Assembly: GCA_002328415.1 (NCBI GenBank)
Contig: DCXL01000003.1
Coordinates: 110,860-174,859, forward strand
DNA: 64,000 bases
Reading direction: 5' to 3'
Source: Micavibrio sp. UBA2137
GTDB taxonomy: Bacteria > Pseudomonadota > Alphaproteobacteria > Micavibrionales > Micavibrionaceae
Shown: piece after piece, positions 1 to 8,738 of the stretch
Numbering within the stretch: position 1 is the stretch's first letter
Layout of the letters: each line of letters begins with the position of its first letter
The notes under the pieces: model-generated
The model's database searches: none
What the model saw: only the letters and a program-made list of their open reading frames with translations
What the model was told of the DNA's origin: nothing
Program-made: the position numbers and the translations under genes

Positions 1-47
<47 letters not shown>

Positions 48-108
48 TCACCAAGAAAGATGTTCTGCTGTTACCTATTAAGATAGGTCGCTGAACAAGA
101 GATAGTAG

Positions 109-137
109 GGTATAACGCTCGAGACTTTAAAATGCAA
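109..137 (-). promoter_or_regulatory. putative sigma-70 promoter of tRNA-fMet
   Basis: On the minus strand TTGCAT (132-137) is followed after exactly 17 bases by TATACC (109-114). Transcription would start near 102, about 55 bases before the mature tRNA 5' end. The assignment is by consensus only. Confidence 0.5.
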
Positions 138-181
138 GCCTCAATCACGAAAAAATACGCGCGTTACGCCCTTTTATTTAA

Positions 182-1624
182 TTAGTGGCCGCCAGCACCA
201 ATTGCAGGCTCGACATGATGGAACATTTCCATCAGATCAGCATTGACCAAGTAATGCACATAAATCGCAGCGGCATAACCAAGAGCTATCACTGGTGTCC
301 ATTTTAAATGGCCAAAGAAGGTATAGTAACCGCGCGCTGTTCCCATGAGAGCAACACCGGCCGCTGAACCGATTGAGAGAAGCGATCCCCCCACACCAGT
401 TGTGAGCGTAATAAGCAACCAGTGGAAGTCACTCATTTCTGGGTTCATGGTTAAAACGGCAAACATGACGGGAATATTATCGACAAGTGCCGAGATAATG
501 CCCAAGGCAATATTGGTCATGTCGGCACCGTATCCCGCGTACATTGCGTTGGAGGCAAGCTCCATATAGCCAAGATATGCGAGACCACCCACAGAGAAGA
601 TAACGCCGAAGAAGAAAAGAAGTGTATCCCATTCCGCTGAGCGCACACGGTCAAGCACATCCATTTTGTCTCTCGAACCTGTAAAGCGCATAATGTACGA
701 CTGAATCATCAGGAATGACAAACCTGTCATCATACCCAAGAAGGGGGGAAGACCTAGGAATTGTTCAAATGAAATCGCCATTGCAATAGTCAGAAGACCC
801 AAGAAAATAAAGCGACGTGCACCGCGTTTCATATGCTCTTCATGGGCCAATGGTTCAGGTTTCGTTTTTGGAACAAAGAACGACATGATAACCGCTGGTA
901 CCAAGAAACAAACAACAGAAGGCAGGAACAGACGGAAGAACTCGAAAAAGTCCAGATGTCCAGCCTGCCAGACCATCAATGTTGTAATATCACCAAAGGG
1001 CGAGAATGCACCACCCGCATTAGCGGCACAGACAATGTTGATACAGGCGAGCAGAATAAATTTTGGTGATCCATGTCCCACAGCCATCACAACAGCACCC
1101 ATAACAAGTGATGTGGTTAAGTTATCTGCAATCGGCGAGAGGAAAAAAGCCAAGAACCCAGTTGCCCAAAACAGCTGGCGCATGGTGAGGCCTGCTTGTA
1201 CCAATTTTCCACGAAGAGCGCCAAATACATTACGTTCGCGCAAGGCTTCGATATACGTCATTGCAGCAAGTAAGAAGAGCAAAAGTGAGCTGTATTCTTC
1301 TAAACCATGAAAGACAGCAGTGTGTAATTCGTCTTTTGATAAACCTTTTTGAAGCGAAATGATTCCAACAATCACCCAGATAAGTCCCGCGCCCAGCATA
1401 ACAGGCTTGGATTTACGCAAATGTGAATATTCCTCTGTCAGCACGAACAGGTAAGACAGCACGAAAATAACAATACAGAGAGAGGCAAGCCACGTGTCTG
1501 TCATTGTCGTGATTTCCAAGGTTTTTTCGCGGGGGGCCGCGAGAGCCAATTCAGGGAAAAAGGAAGAAACTAAAAATGTGAACAGTGTGAAAAAGCCAAC
1601 TGTCAGGCTTGTTTGTAAACGCAT
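182..1624 (-). CDS. nhaD: NhaD-family Na+/H+ antiporter
   Basis: Inner-membrane antiporter that exports Na+ or Li+ in exchange for protons. The 480-residue product is almost wholly hydrophobic with about 12 membrane segments, and has the family's conserved polar stretches: SPIADNLTTSLVMG, NAGGAFSPFGDITT and, near the C-terminus, SALVDNIPVMFAV and TTGVGGSLLSIGSAAG. The N-terminus looks like a signal or first membrane segment ending in ALAA. A TTG at 1639 would add five residues, but it overlaps the ribosome site GGAG that lies nine bases before ATG 1624, so I chose the ATG. It is a single-gene unit with no flagellar link. The short 3' region before the tRNA holds no convincing terminator. Confidence 0.9.
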   Translation of the reverse strand: MRLQTSLTVGFFTLFTFLVSSFFPELALAAPREKTLEITTMTDTWLASLCIVIFVLSYLFVLTEEYSHLRKSKPVMLGAGLIWVIVGIISLQKGLSKDELHTAVFHGLEEYSSLLLFLLAAMTYIEALRERNVFGALRGKLVQAGLTMRQLFWATGFLAFFLSPIADNLTTSLVMGAVVMAVGHGSPKFILLACINIVCAANAGGAFSPFGDITTLMVWQAGHLDFFEFFRLFLPSVVCFLVPAVIMSFFVPKTKPEPLAHEEHMKRGARRFIFLGLLTIAMAISFEQFLGLPPFLGMMTGLSFLMIQSYIMRFTGSRDKMDVLDRVRSAEWDTLLFFFGVIFSVGGLAYLGYMELASNAMYAGYGADMTNIALGIISALVDNIPVMFAVLTMNPEMSDFHWLLITLTTGVGGSLLSIGSAAGVALMGTARGYYTFFGHLKWTPVIALGYAAAIYVHYLVNADLMEMFHHVEPAIGAGGH

Positions 1625-1811
1625 GTCTGGATGCTCCAATTATAGCGGACTTACTTGTTAAAATTATTTTTCATTAAGCGGGGAACAGGTGCGGATAACA
1701 GATGTTGCCCAAATGCGTCGCGAATATATCAGGACGTTTTCATAAATCCAGAAAATTTTTAATTTTTTTTGCAACTTTATCTTAAGTTACTCAAAAGATT
1801 GCAAAATTATC

Positions 1812-2726
1812 CTAGAGAAAGTTGAATAACTTTAACCGTGTCAATCGCCCTGTATTGGAGTAAGACGCCTCAAGTTGCGTCTGTAACTGTGTGAGCAATA
1901 CAGTTGTTGCCGCCAAGTCCGTGTCAGAAATATCCGAGATGATGGATTTGAACAAATTGGCGTCATCCTCGTTTTTGACAACTTGATTTTCAATGATACT
2001 GGCCTTTGAGGCAAGGTCGGTTTGAATGTACCCAATGTCCGTTACCGCCTCTTTCACCAAATCAAAGGCTTCGGTTATAGAGGCAGGGTCAGCGGGATTG
2101 TTTGCGGCAATATTCATGGCGCGGAACAGTTTTTCAAATCCAGGGTGGTCAGCTGTGACACCGTAAGTAATGCTGAACCCATCCGAAATCTCAGCAGAGG
2201 CGAGATTATTGTCCCCCTGATAATAGGCTGTATCAGGTATAGAAGGGTAAGGTGGCGCCTGCACAATAATGGCTGGGTCAGTAATATCAACGGGTGGCGT
2301 ATCTATCAGGTCGCCTGAGAAAAGGTAGCGCCCACCTAAATTCACATTGAGGAGTGATTCAAGCGCGCCTTGTGCATTGCTAGCTGTATTTTGAACGTCC
2401 GCTGGAACAAGCAAAGAACCACTCAAACCTTGGGCGAGTTTCTGTTGAAGGTTTCCTGCAAGGTCCAGAATATTAGTCAGGGTCGCAAATTTCGCCTCAA
2501 TGCGCGCTGATACGTTACTGGCGACAACATTTTGTGATTCAATACGTGCCAAATCATTTTCAACATTTAGCAAGCGCTGTGTTGCACGGCCTGTGTCGGC
2601 GTATGTTAAACCAACTTTTCCTGTCGAAATTTTGATTTGTTGTTTGGACAATTCTGTTTGGATGCGCAAATTCTCGGCATTCAAACGACCGCTAAAGGCA
2701 AATGTGGAAACGCGTGGTGATGTCAT
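1812..2726 (-). CDS. flgL: flagellar hook-associated protein 3 (FlgL)
   Basis: Forms the second junction ring between hook and filament. The 304-residue protein has a flagellin-like N-terminal helix with the motif NLRIQTELSKQQIKISTGK and a flagellin-like C-terminal helix (TVLLTQLQTQLEASYSNTGRL). The middle carries the FlgL hallmark LNVNLGGRYLFSGD. It is the last gene of the flgD-flgE-orf-flgN-flgK-flgL operon, starting 22 bases after flgK with the ribosome site AAGGAGAG. The position after flgK and the absence of the flagellin start MPVIATNT separate it from the true flagellins on the other side of the hook operon. Confidence 0.9.
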   Translation of the reverse strand: MTSPRVSTFAFSGRLNAENLRIQTELSKQQIKISTGKVGLTYADTGRATQRLLNVENDLARIESQNVVASNVSARIEAKFATLTNILDLAGNLQQKLAQGLSGSLLVPADVQNTASNAQGALESLLNVNLGGRYLFSGDLIDTPPVDITDPAIIVQAPPYPSIPDTAYYQGDNNLASAEISDGFSITYGVTADHPGFEKLFRAMNIAANNPADPASITEAFDLVKEAVTDIGYIQTDLASKASIIENQVVKNEDDANLFKSIISDISDTDLAATTVLLTQLQTQLEASYSNTGRLTRLKLFNFL

Positions 2727-2748
2727 AATTTAACTCTCCTTACTCACG

Positions 2749-4491
2749 TTATCTCACCGCTGCAATGAGATCCTGAAACAGGTCTCTGAGTGTTGCAATT
2801 ACGGTGGCCGATGCTTGGAAATAATTTTCAAGTTCAAGCAAACGGGCTGTTTCTTCGTCAATATTCACGCCAAACTGGTTTTTAATGAAATCAAAGGTCT
2901 GGTCGTAAACGGCTTGCGAAACCTCGGTATCATCCAAGGCAACAGAGGCCTTAATCGCAGCATCTGAAATAATGCTCTCGGCATAGCGTGTAATGGATGA
3001 TGTTTTGGCCGCAAAGTTACCAGCTGCGTTAAATGATGTCTGTGTATTCAGCGTATTGGCAAGGCTTTCGACAATATCTGTATCACCTGCTGTAATTCCA
3101 AGGTCACCAATGGCAAGTGCAGGGTCAGCCGACAAACGACCAAGAGCCAGATAATTCGGGCTATCAATCAGATATTGTGACACGCGAATATTCTCGGCTG
3201 TTGAACCGTAAAACATGTCATTAAAGCCAAAGTAATCAGACAGGCCTTGTCCAGCGGGGGCAACAGAGCTTGTCAGCTCATTAAATGAAATCCCTTCACC
3301 AGCAGTTGTGGCCAAAATTTCAATTTGTCCTGCGGCGTTGATGGAGGCTGTGACGCCTGCAGCACCGTTAATGGCGGCCACCACATCGTTAACAGTTGCA
3401 AAGGCGCCAATGTTAATGTCAGTCACATTTGTGACAACACCGTTGACATCAGTTGTGGCAATACGGAAGTTACCTGCACCTGCAAAGGCCTCGGCGCCTG
3501 TGTAAGTCACAGTCGGGTTACTTGTAATAGAGGGGCGTGAAGGGCGTGATGCACCTTGGTTTAAAACCGCATTCATTGTGTCCTGAAGGACGCTTGCAAT
3601 TTCATTGAGCTTTTCTTGCTCCTCAACCAATGTCCCGTCACGAATTTCGATAAGCCCGCTCAACTCGCCACCACGAATGCTTGTTGTGATGTCCTGGCCA
3701 TTGACTGTAATTGGACCAATGGTAGCTGGGTAGGCAGATGAACTGTCAAAGTTTGAACTTGTGCTGTAATCCAACAAGTAAGGACGTGCTGTTAGAAGCG
3801 GTTGTCCACCCTTTTGGTAGATGTTGACGCGGTTTTGCCCATCGATAAATGTGTTGAAATCAATAAGCGCTGAAAGCTCTTCGAGTTTACCTGCGCGCTG
3901 ATCCTCTAATTCCGCCAAAGTGCCTTGGTCAACAATATTTGTTTTGACCAAACGCTTGTTCAGCTCGTCCAGTGAAATCAAAAGCTCGTTAATATCATCA
4001 ATAACCAAACCAATATCACGGTCGGCTTGCAAACGTGCATCTTGGATATAGGCAGATGTTTGACGCAAACTGTCGGCAACAATTGCGGCATCGGCCACAA
4101 TCTGTTGCTTTTGTGATGGGTTTTCGGGCGAGGCGGCAAGCAAATTCAGATTTGAAACAAGATTGTTCAATCCACCGCTGAGTGACGTATCAGCACCCAA
4201 TTGTCCCAAACGTCCAACATAGACCTCCAGATTTTCAGAAATCACCTGATTACGGTTATGCACCATTGAATCTTCGTAAAGATTACGGATCAGGTTTTTA
4301 TCCAAGGCACTGTAAATGTCACCATTTCTTGGAATTGTTCCGATATTGGTTGTCACACCGTCTGGTATATATGTGCGGCGTGTGTAGCCTGGACGGTTGG
4401 CATTGGTAATGTTTTGTGTGGTCACACTGATACTTTGCTCGGTTGAGCGAATACCAGCATAGGCCAGATATAATCCTGAGGTTAATGACAT
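2749..4491 (-). CDS. flgK: flagellar hook-associated protein 1 (FlgK)
   Basis: First hook-filament junction protein. The 580-residue product starts MSLTSGLYLAYAGIRSTEQ and continues with the rod/hook/HAP signature (SVTTQNITNANRPGYTRR). It ends in the helical hook-family C-terminus, where residues about 540-580 read ELENYFQASATVIATLRDLF. The internal region about 290-480 is the variable exposed domain. A very strong AGGAGG lies six bases before the ATG. The start overlaps the 3' end of the flgN-like gene by 10 bases, so translation is probably coupled to that of its likely export chaperone. Confidence 0.95.
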   Translation of the reverse strand: MSLTSGLYLAYAGIRSTEQSISVTTQNITNANRPGYTRRTYIPDGVTTNIGTIPRNGDIYSALDKNLIRNLYEDSMVHNRNQVISENLEVYVGRLGQLGADTSLSGGLNNLVSNLNLLAASPENPSQKQQIVADAAIVADSLRQTSAYIQDARLQADRDIGLVIDDINELLISLDELNKRLVKTNIVDQGTLAELEDQRAGKLEELSALIDFNTFIDGQNRVNIYQKGGQPLLTARPYLLDYSTSSNFDSSSAYPATIGPITVNGQDITTSIRGGELSGLIEIRDGTLVEEQEKLNEIASVLQDTMNAVLNQGASRPSRPSITSNPTVTYTGAEAFAGAGNFRIATTDVNGVVTNVTDINIGAFATVNDVVAAINGAAGVTASINAAGQIEILATTAGEGISFNELTSSVAPAGQGLSDYFGFNDMFYGSTAENIRVSQYLIDSPNYLALGRLSADPALAIGDLGITAGDTDIVESLANTLNTQTSFNAAGNFAAKTSSITRYAESIISDAAIKASVALDDTEVSQAVYDQTFDFIKNQFGVNIDEETARLLELENYFQASATVIATLRDLFQDLIAAVR

Positions 4492-4850
4492 ACATGACCT
4501 CCTTTATCTGAAAGGTCGCCTTTTGAAGTTCCGTGCGCATTTTTACGGCTCAGGATTTCAAGATGTTTCTGGGCGTTTGTGTTCAGCTCTTTTTGAACCT
4601 GAAACAGCAGGGCAATCCCTTCTGTTACCACATCGCTATCACTTTTTTTTGCAAGAGCTGTGGCCTTGTCTTCAAGATCTTTGAGCATCATCATCTTGCG
4701 CATGTAGAGACCGTTTAATGAAAGATGTCCATCATCTGCTAGGATTTCATTTTCAACACGGATGAAACCCAGAAGATCACGTGCATCGTTCAAAAACTCT
4801 GAAAGATTTTGTGTCTCTGTTATGCGCTGTTCTTTAGCTGTTTTCATCAT
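4482..4850 (-). CDS. FlgN-like export chaperone (probable)
   Basis: A 122-residue helical, charged protein directly before flgK. Its size, helical nature and position match FlgN-type chaperones, which bind FlgK and FlgL in the cytoplasm before export; sequence similarity is weak, so the call rests mainly on context. ATG 4850, followed directly by a second ATG, is preceded by AGGAA at a normal distance. A longer reading frame from 4895 has no ribosome site and would overlap the previous gene more. As chosen, it overlaps the upstream gene by 17 bases and flgK by 10 bases, typical of coupled translation. Confidence 0.6.
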   Translation of the reverse strand: MMKTAKEQRITETQNLSEFLNDARDLLGFIRVENEILADDGHLSLNGLYMRKMMMLKDLEDKATALAKKSDSDVVTEGIALLFQVQKELNTNAQKHLEILSRKNAHGTSKGDLSDKGGHVCH

Positions 4851-5148
4851 CTTTGTTTCCTGTTGCGTCTGCTTTGGTATAGGCCTGTGTGGCATCCTCT
4901 GCTGCGCGTGTATCCTTTAATTGTTGGGCTGTGGCATCCATCTGTTCTTCAAGATTTTTCGTGTAATCTTCCAAAACATTCATGATAGTGGCCAGCGCCT
5001 CTGTCTTTTCCTGTTTGTCTTTGGCGGGAAGGCTTTCAAGATAGGCGCGCACTTTTTCCGGGTCTGGTAGCTCAATTCCTGTTTCAATAAAGGCTTCAGG
5101 TGATTTTGCTTTGTTCCATGTTTCTAAAAAGTGTTCGACATCCTTCAT
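4834..5148 (-). CDS. small acidic protein of unknown function in the flg operon
   Basis: A 104-residue soluble protein that I do not recognise. It is rich in Glu, Asp, Lys and Ala, predicted mostly helical (residues about 1-80), with a polar low-complexity tail after residue 80 (ATQAYTKADATGNKDDE). It has no signal peptide, membrane segment or cysteine. It lies 55 bases downstream of flgE and overlaps the flgN-like start by 17 bases, so it must be translated from the same message. Position suggests a role in hook or junction assembly, perhaps as a second chaperone, but nothing in the sequence proves it. Confidence 0.7.
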   Translation of the reverse strand: MKDVEHFLETWNKAKSPEAFIETGIELPDPEKVRAYLESLPAKDKQEKTEALATIMNVLEDYTKNLEEQMDATAQQLKDTRAAEDATQAYTKADATGNKDDENS

Positions 5149-5203
5149 CTTGTTACTTCATTTCCCGCCAAAGGCGATTCTTAAGGGTTGCGTTGGTCAG
5201 TTA

Positions 5204-6520
5204 TTATCTGACCGCGGCAATCAATTCGTCAAACATTTCATCAGCTGTTGACACAACCTGTGCGGCTGATGAATAAGCCTGCTGTGAGACAATCATCTTG
5301 TTAAACTCACGCGATGTATCTGTCAGTGAGAGTTCAATCGCAGATGAAATCAGCTCACCAGCTTGCCCTTCTGTCGGGTTTCTCAAGTTAAGTGCACCAG
5401 CGTTGACGTTTTCGTCATAGATAGAGCCGTTCACTTGAATAAGACCGTTCGGGTTCGGGAAGGTGGCAATTGGTACCTGATAAATCGGAATACGCACACC
5501 GTTCTCAAAGAAGGCTGTCACAATTCCGTTTCCATCAACATCCACACCAGCCAATGGTCCAAATTGGATACCGTCTTGGTCAATGAAGAAGATTTCAAGG
5601 TCAGGCGTGAGTGTATTGGCTGCAAAGTGCGTTAAACCATCTGTTTCACCAGCTGTTCCAAGATCAACAGCAACCACTTGGTCAGAGGCACCTGATGTCC
5701 AGTTTGTAATGCTCCATTGTGGAACGACTGGTACTGTACCTTGTAATGAACCGTCACCATTAAAGGTCACAACGATATCACGCTGAATAACAGGTGGTGG
5801 CCCAGGAAGAGGGGCCGCTGTCTCCAAGTTACCAGAAACAAGGCCTGTTGTTGCATTGATAGGGTCATCGTAAGTTAATGTCCATTCGTCAACGGCCGTT
5901 TTAGTCCATGTTGTATTAATGATGTGAGCTACACCAAGTGAGTCATTAATTTGGATAGAGTTAATGAATGAGTCACCAACAACGGCATCCGCTGGAACGT
6001 TCACATCAAATGATGCGTTGGCTGTGGCAACGGCTGTACCGGCAACGGCACCCACATTCACTGGCTCCACAGAGCTGATGTCATAAGGGTTAAGCGCAAG
6101 CACATTCCCAAGGTCATCTGTACGCTGACCCATGAGGTAGTATCCTTCACTGTTACGGAGAAGCCCGTCAGCATCTGGTCTGAATGTCCCGTTACGTGAA
6201 TAATTGTAAGCTGTTGGAAGGGCGTTAGGGTCATCAGAGACAACAAAGAAGCCTTTCCCGTTAATCGCCAAATCTGTTGAACTATCAGTGGCCTCGACCA
6301 GACCTTGTGATGTCAAAGATTGACGTGTGCTAAATAACACACCACCAGATGACAGACCTGAACGTGTTGATCCACCTGTCACAAGTGAGCGGAAATCCAC
6401 TTCACGTGTTTTATAGGCAACTGTTGTGGCGTTGGCGATGTTTTCACCAATCGCGCCAAGTTGCGCACCTTGTGCGCGCAATCCTGATGTCGCTGCCGAG
6501 AGGGCTCCTGTTAAACTCAT
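5204..6520 (-). CDS. flgE: flagellar hook protein FlgE
   Basis: Building block of the flexible hook. The 438-residue protein begins MSLTGALSAATSGLRAQG and carries the family's N-terminal signature (IGENIANATTVAYKTREVDF). The motif LAINGKGFFVVSD follows at about residues 83-95, and the C-terminus is the helical ELSLTDTSREFNKMIVSQQA. The central part (about 150-340) holds the surface domains, with the stretch FNGDGSLQG characteristic of FlgE. The ribosome site AAAGGAGAAA precedes the ATG. It lies 118 bases after flgD, the hook cap gene, in the expected order. Confidence 0.95.
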   Translation of the reverse strand: MSLTGALSAATSGLRAQGAQLGAIGENIANATTVAYKTREVDFRSLVTGGSTRSGLSSGGVLFSTRQSLTSQGLVEATDSSTDLAINGKGFFVVSDDPNALPTAYNYSRNGTFRPDADGLLRNSEGYYLMGQRTDDLGNVLALNPYDISSVEPVNVGAVAGTAVATANASFDVNVPADAVVGDSFINSIQINDSLGVAHIINTTWTKTAVDEWTLTYDDPINATTGLVSGNLETAAPLPGPPPVIQRDIVVTFNGDGSLQGTVPVVPQWSITNWTSGASDQVVAVDLGTAGETDGLTHFAANTLTPDLEIFFIDQDGIQFGPLAGVDVDGNGIVTAFFENGVRIPIYQVPIATFPNPNGLIQVNGSIYDENVNAGALNLRNPTEGQAGELISSAIELSLTDTSREFNKMIVSQQAYSSAAQVVSTADEMFDELIAAVR

Positions 6521-6638
6521 AGGGTTTCTCCTTTCGTAAAAAAACCGTTACTACTCTTTTTAACCTTTAAAAAAATCTATTCTTAATTCTCTACACGGCG
6601 CACATGATTAAAATTGGGCGCGGTGGTCGTTAAATTCT

Positions 6639-7379
6639 TTACGCGCTTGTGCTTCCGCCATTTGTGCGTGAAATTTTCGAGATATCATCAACACCAAAGA
6701 ACAGGTCGCCAGCGCGCAGTGTAATCGCACCATTTGATCCTGTTTCCACAGAATCCACCGTGACATTTGTAATGATATCGGCATCAATTTCCGCGCCCGC
6801 GCCATCAAGGGCGACAACTGACATGTAAAGCACCTCGCCATCGGCAACGGGGATGCGTGTTTCCGCGCTATCAAGACTGAAATTGTAAGCGCCAGGATTC
6901 TGTGCTCCCAGATTTTCTTTGTAAACCAATTGTCCAGAGCCATTACGGATAATGACTTCCGCTTTATCTGTTCCTTTATTAAGAGAGTATGTCCAATCAG
7001 CATTGCCATCCTGCATCGCAGTCTGGTTTGTCGCGATTTCAACATCATTGCCAATATAAGAGAACGCGCTGAAGGAGGAACTGACTTGAAGTGAGTCAAT
7101 AATATTACCAAGCTTCAGGTTTGTATCAATTTGCTGTTCAAGGGATGAATATTGAACCAGTTGGTTTGTGTATTCTGTTGAATCCACAGGATCAAGCGGG
7201 TTTTGGTTTTGTAATTGTGTCAGCAAAATACCCAAGAATTGCTGCTGGAGCTCTTCGGCCTTTTCCTTATCTGTTTGCGCTGCACCCGAACCAGAGGCTG
7301 TGGACTCACCATCACGGATAACGCGCGTTCCGTTTTGTGCGAAAAGGTTCGAACTGTTTGAGACTTGAGTAATAGCCAT
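6639..7379 (-). CDS. flgD: hook capping protein FlgD
   Basis: Scaffold that caps the growing hook and is later replaced by FlgK. The 246-residue protein has the conserved FlgD N-terminal block at about residues 40-80 (QQQFLGILLTQLQNQNPLDP, then the EYTNQLVQYSSLEQQ motif) and a beta-rich C-terminal half with FlgD-like Ig-type folds. A TTG at 7385 was rejected because it sits three bases from AGGAG, whereas ATG 7379 is eight bases away. It is the first gene of the minus-strand hook operon. A promoter must lie in 7380-7530, but I could not assign a clear one. Confidence 0.93.
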   Translation of the reverse strand: MAITQVSNSSNLFAQNGTRVIRDGESTASGSGAAQTDKEKAEELQQQFLGILLTQLQNQNPLDPVDSTEYTNQLVQYSSLEQQIDTNLKLGNIIDSLQVSSSFSAFSYIGNDVEIATNQTAMQDGNADWTYSLNKGTDKAEVIIRNGSGQLVYKENLGAQNPGAYNFSLDSAETRIPVADGEVLYMSVVALDGAGAEIDADIITNVTVDSVETGSNGAITLRAGDLFFGVDDISKISRTNGGSTSA

Positions 7380-7705
7380 TTGCAAAGCTCCTTATATATC
7401 GTTGCGCTTTTGAAAAATCGGTTTAAGCGCGCAAATTCTTTAATGTTACAGACCTTCTCACGGGGCTTTTCCAAATATTGGGCGCAAACCCTGCAAAAAA
7501 ATGAATTTCAAATGAATCTGGTGGGGCGTTAACTTCGTTTTAAGAATTTCTAAAATACTATGGTAGCTGTGAGAAAAGTATGTTTGCGCTTTATGCGGCA
7601 AATATTTTACGCTAAACTCATAAGTTAAAGCGACTTTCATAGAATTTGAAAGGCTTTGGCGGCCCCAAGGAAATGGGGTTTTAAACGGCTCTAGGATGGA
7701 GTGAC
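7380..7705. other. divergent intergenic region between flgD and the first flagellin
   Basis: 326 bases without a gene. It holds the flgD ribosome site, the CtrA-type promoter of the first flagellin (7529-7561), an approximately 138-base flagellin leader and a short hairpin (CCCC 7662-7665 with GGGG 7675-7678). No RNA gene or open frame of note was seen. Confidence 0.6.
7529..7561 (+). promoter_or_regulatory. CtrA-type promoter of flagellin 1
   Basis: TTAA (7529-7532), seven bases, TTAA (7540-7543), twelve bases, then TACTAT (7556-7561) as a -10 element. The same TTAA-N7-TTAA-N12-hexamer geometry occurs before flagellins 2 and 3 and fliD. TTAA-N7-TTAA is the known CtrA recognition pattern in alphaproteobacteria. 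Function is inferred. Confidence 0.65.
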
Positions 7706-8566
7706 ATGCCAGTTATAGCAACCAATACAGCGGCGAATACGTCGTTGATATATTTAAATAGGAATTCGGCGGAACAGTCTCGTTCCCTCTCGAAGATTTC
7801 GAGTGGGACTCGTATTGTGCGTGCATCAGATGATGCGGCCGGCCTGGCTGTGTCCTCCCGCATTAGTGCAGATATAGCTACTCTCGAACAAGCATCACGG
7901 AATACGTTGCAGGCGCGCGCGGTACTCCAAACGGCTGATGGCGCGCTGGCCCGTGTGGCGGATATTCTCCAACGGATGAAATCGCTCGCTGCACAGTCCC
8001 TTTCGGGTTCTGTTGATAATAATGCGCGTGGTTTTATCAACCAGGAGTACCGCCTTCTGAATGATGAAATTAATGCCATTGGGATTAACACGGAATTTAA
8101 CGGGCAACAGTTGATTAACGGGACATATACGCCTGTGGTTGGAACATTTTTGGTTGGTGTGGATTCTGGGGACACAATAGCCATAAATCTTTCTGCTGTG
8201 GATATTGATACAACCGATAACCTTGGCGACAATGGCTCGCCCTTTGATGTGGTAATTGATTTAACCAGTGTAGATACGTCCGCCAATGCAACACAGGCTT
8301 TTGACTCTGTGGATATCGCAATTGATCAGATTTCCAGTTATCGCGCAGATATCGGAGCGCTTGTGTCACGTTTTGAACAACGCGGTGAATATATTGTGAC
8401 CGCACTTGAAAATCTGACAGCGGCCAATTCCTCTATCAAGGATGTCGATATTGCCGCTGAACAAACTAAGCTTGTTGCCTCTCAAGTCCTGACAGAGGCC
8501 TCGATTGCCGCACTCGCGCAGGCTAATTCTACGAAGGCTAGCCTGCTTCAGCTTCTCGTTCCTTAA
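7706..8566 (+). CDS. flagellin (copy 1)
   Basis: Filament subunit of 286 residues. The N-terminal D0/D1 helices start MPVIATNTAANTSLIYLNRN and contain ISSGTRIVRASDDAAGLAVS. The C-terminal helix is complete (VDIAAEQTKLVASQVLTEAS, then ALAQANSTKASLLQLLVP). The exposed middle (about 140-220) is short, as in many alphaproteobacterial flagellins. Codon choice and sequence are more diverged than between copies 2 and 3, and the last residues (LLQLLVP) differ from their LLALLR. The leader ends CTCTAGGATGGAG before the ATG, a shorter version of the leader shared by the other two copies. Confidence 0.95.
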   Translation: MPVIATNTAANTSLIYLNRNSAEQSRSLSKISSGTRIVRASDDAAGLAVSSRISADIATLEQASRNTLQARAVLQTADGALARVADILQRMKSLAAQSLSGSVDNNARGFINQEYRLLNDEINAIGINTEFNGQQLINGTYTPVVGTFLVGVDSGDTIAINLSAVDIDTTDNLGDNGSPFDVVIDLTSVDTSANATQAFDSVDIAIDQISSYRADIGALVSRFEQRGEYIVTALENLTAANSSIKDVDIAAEQTKLVASQVLTEASIAALAQANSTKASLLQLLVP

Positions 8567-8686
8567 AACATTTCAAAAATAAAAAATCTTTTTTACCCTG
8601 TATGTAACTTGCTATATTTCAAAAGTTGCACACAGGCATATGTTGCATTTTATAAACTTATTCCTTTTCAGATACGTTTGGCATAC

Positions 8687-8711
8687 GCATGACGTGATAG
8701 TTGCGTCATGC
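8687..8711. repeat. inverted repeat upstream of the first RTX gene
   Basis: GCATGACG (8687-8694) is repeated inverted as CGTCATGC (8704-8711) with a nine-base loop, 27 bases before the ATG of the RTX gene. It lacks a following T-run, so it is more likely an operator or mRNA structure than a terminator. Confidence 0.45.
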
Positions 8712-8738
8712 CTAACTAAACTGAAAGGACCATATTAA

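Noticed and set aside
7380..7705. Sigma-54 or sigma-28 promoter for flagellin 1 and flgD
   Set aside because: No TGGC/TTGC pair with ten-base GG-GC spacing and no convincing sigma-28 pattern; the CtrA-type geometry fits much better for the flagellin.
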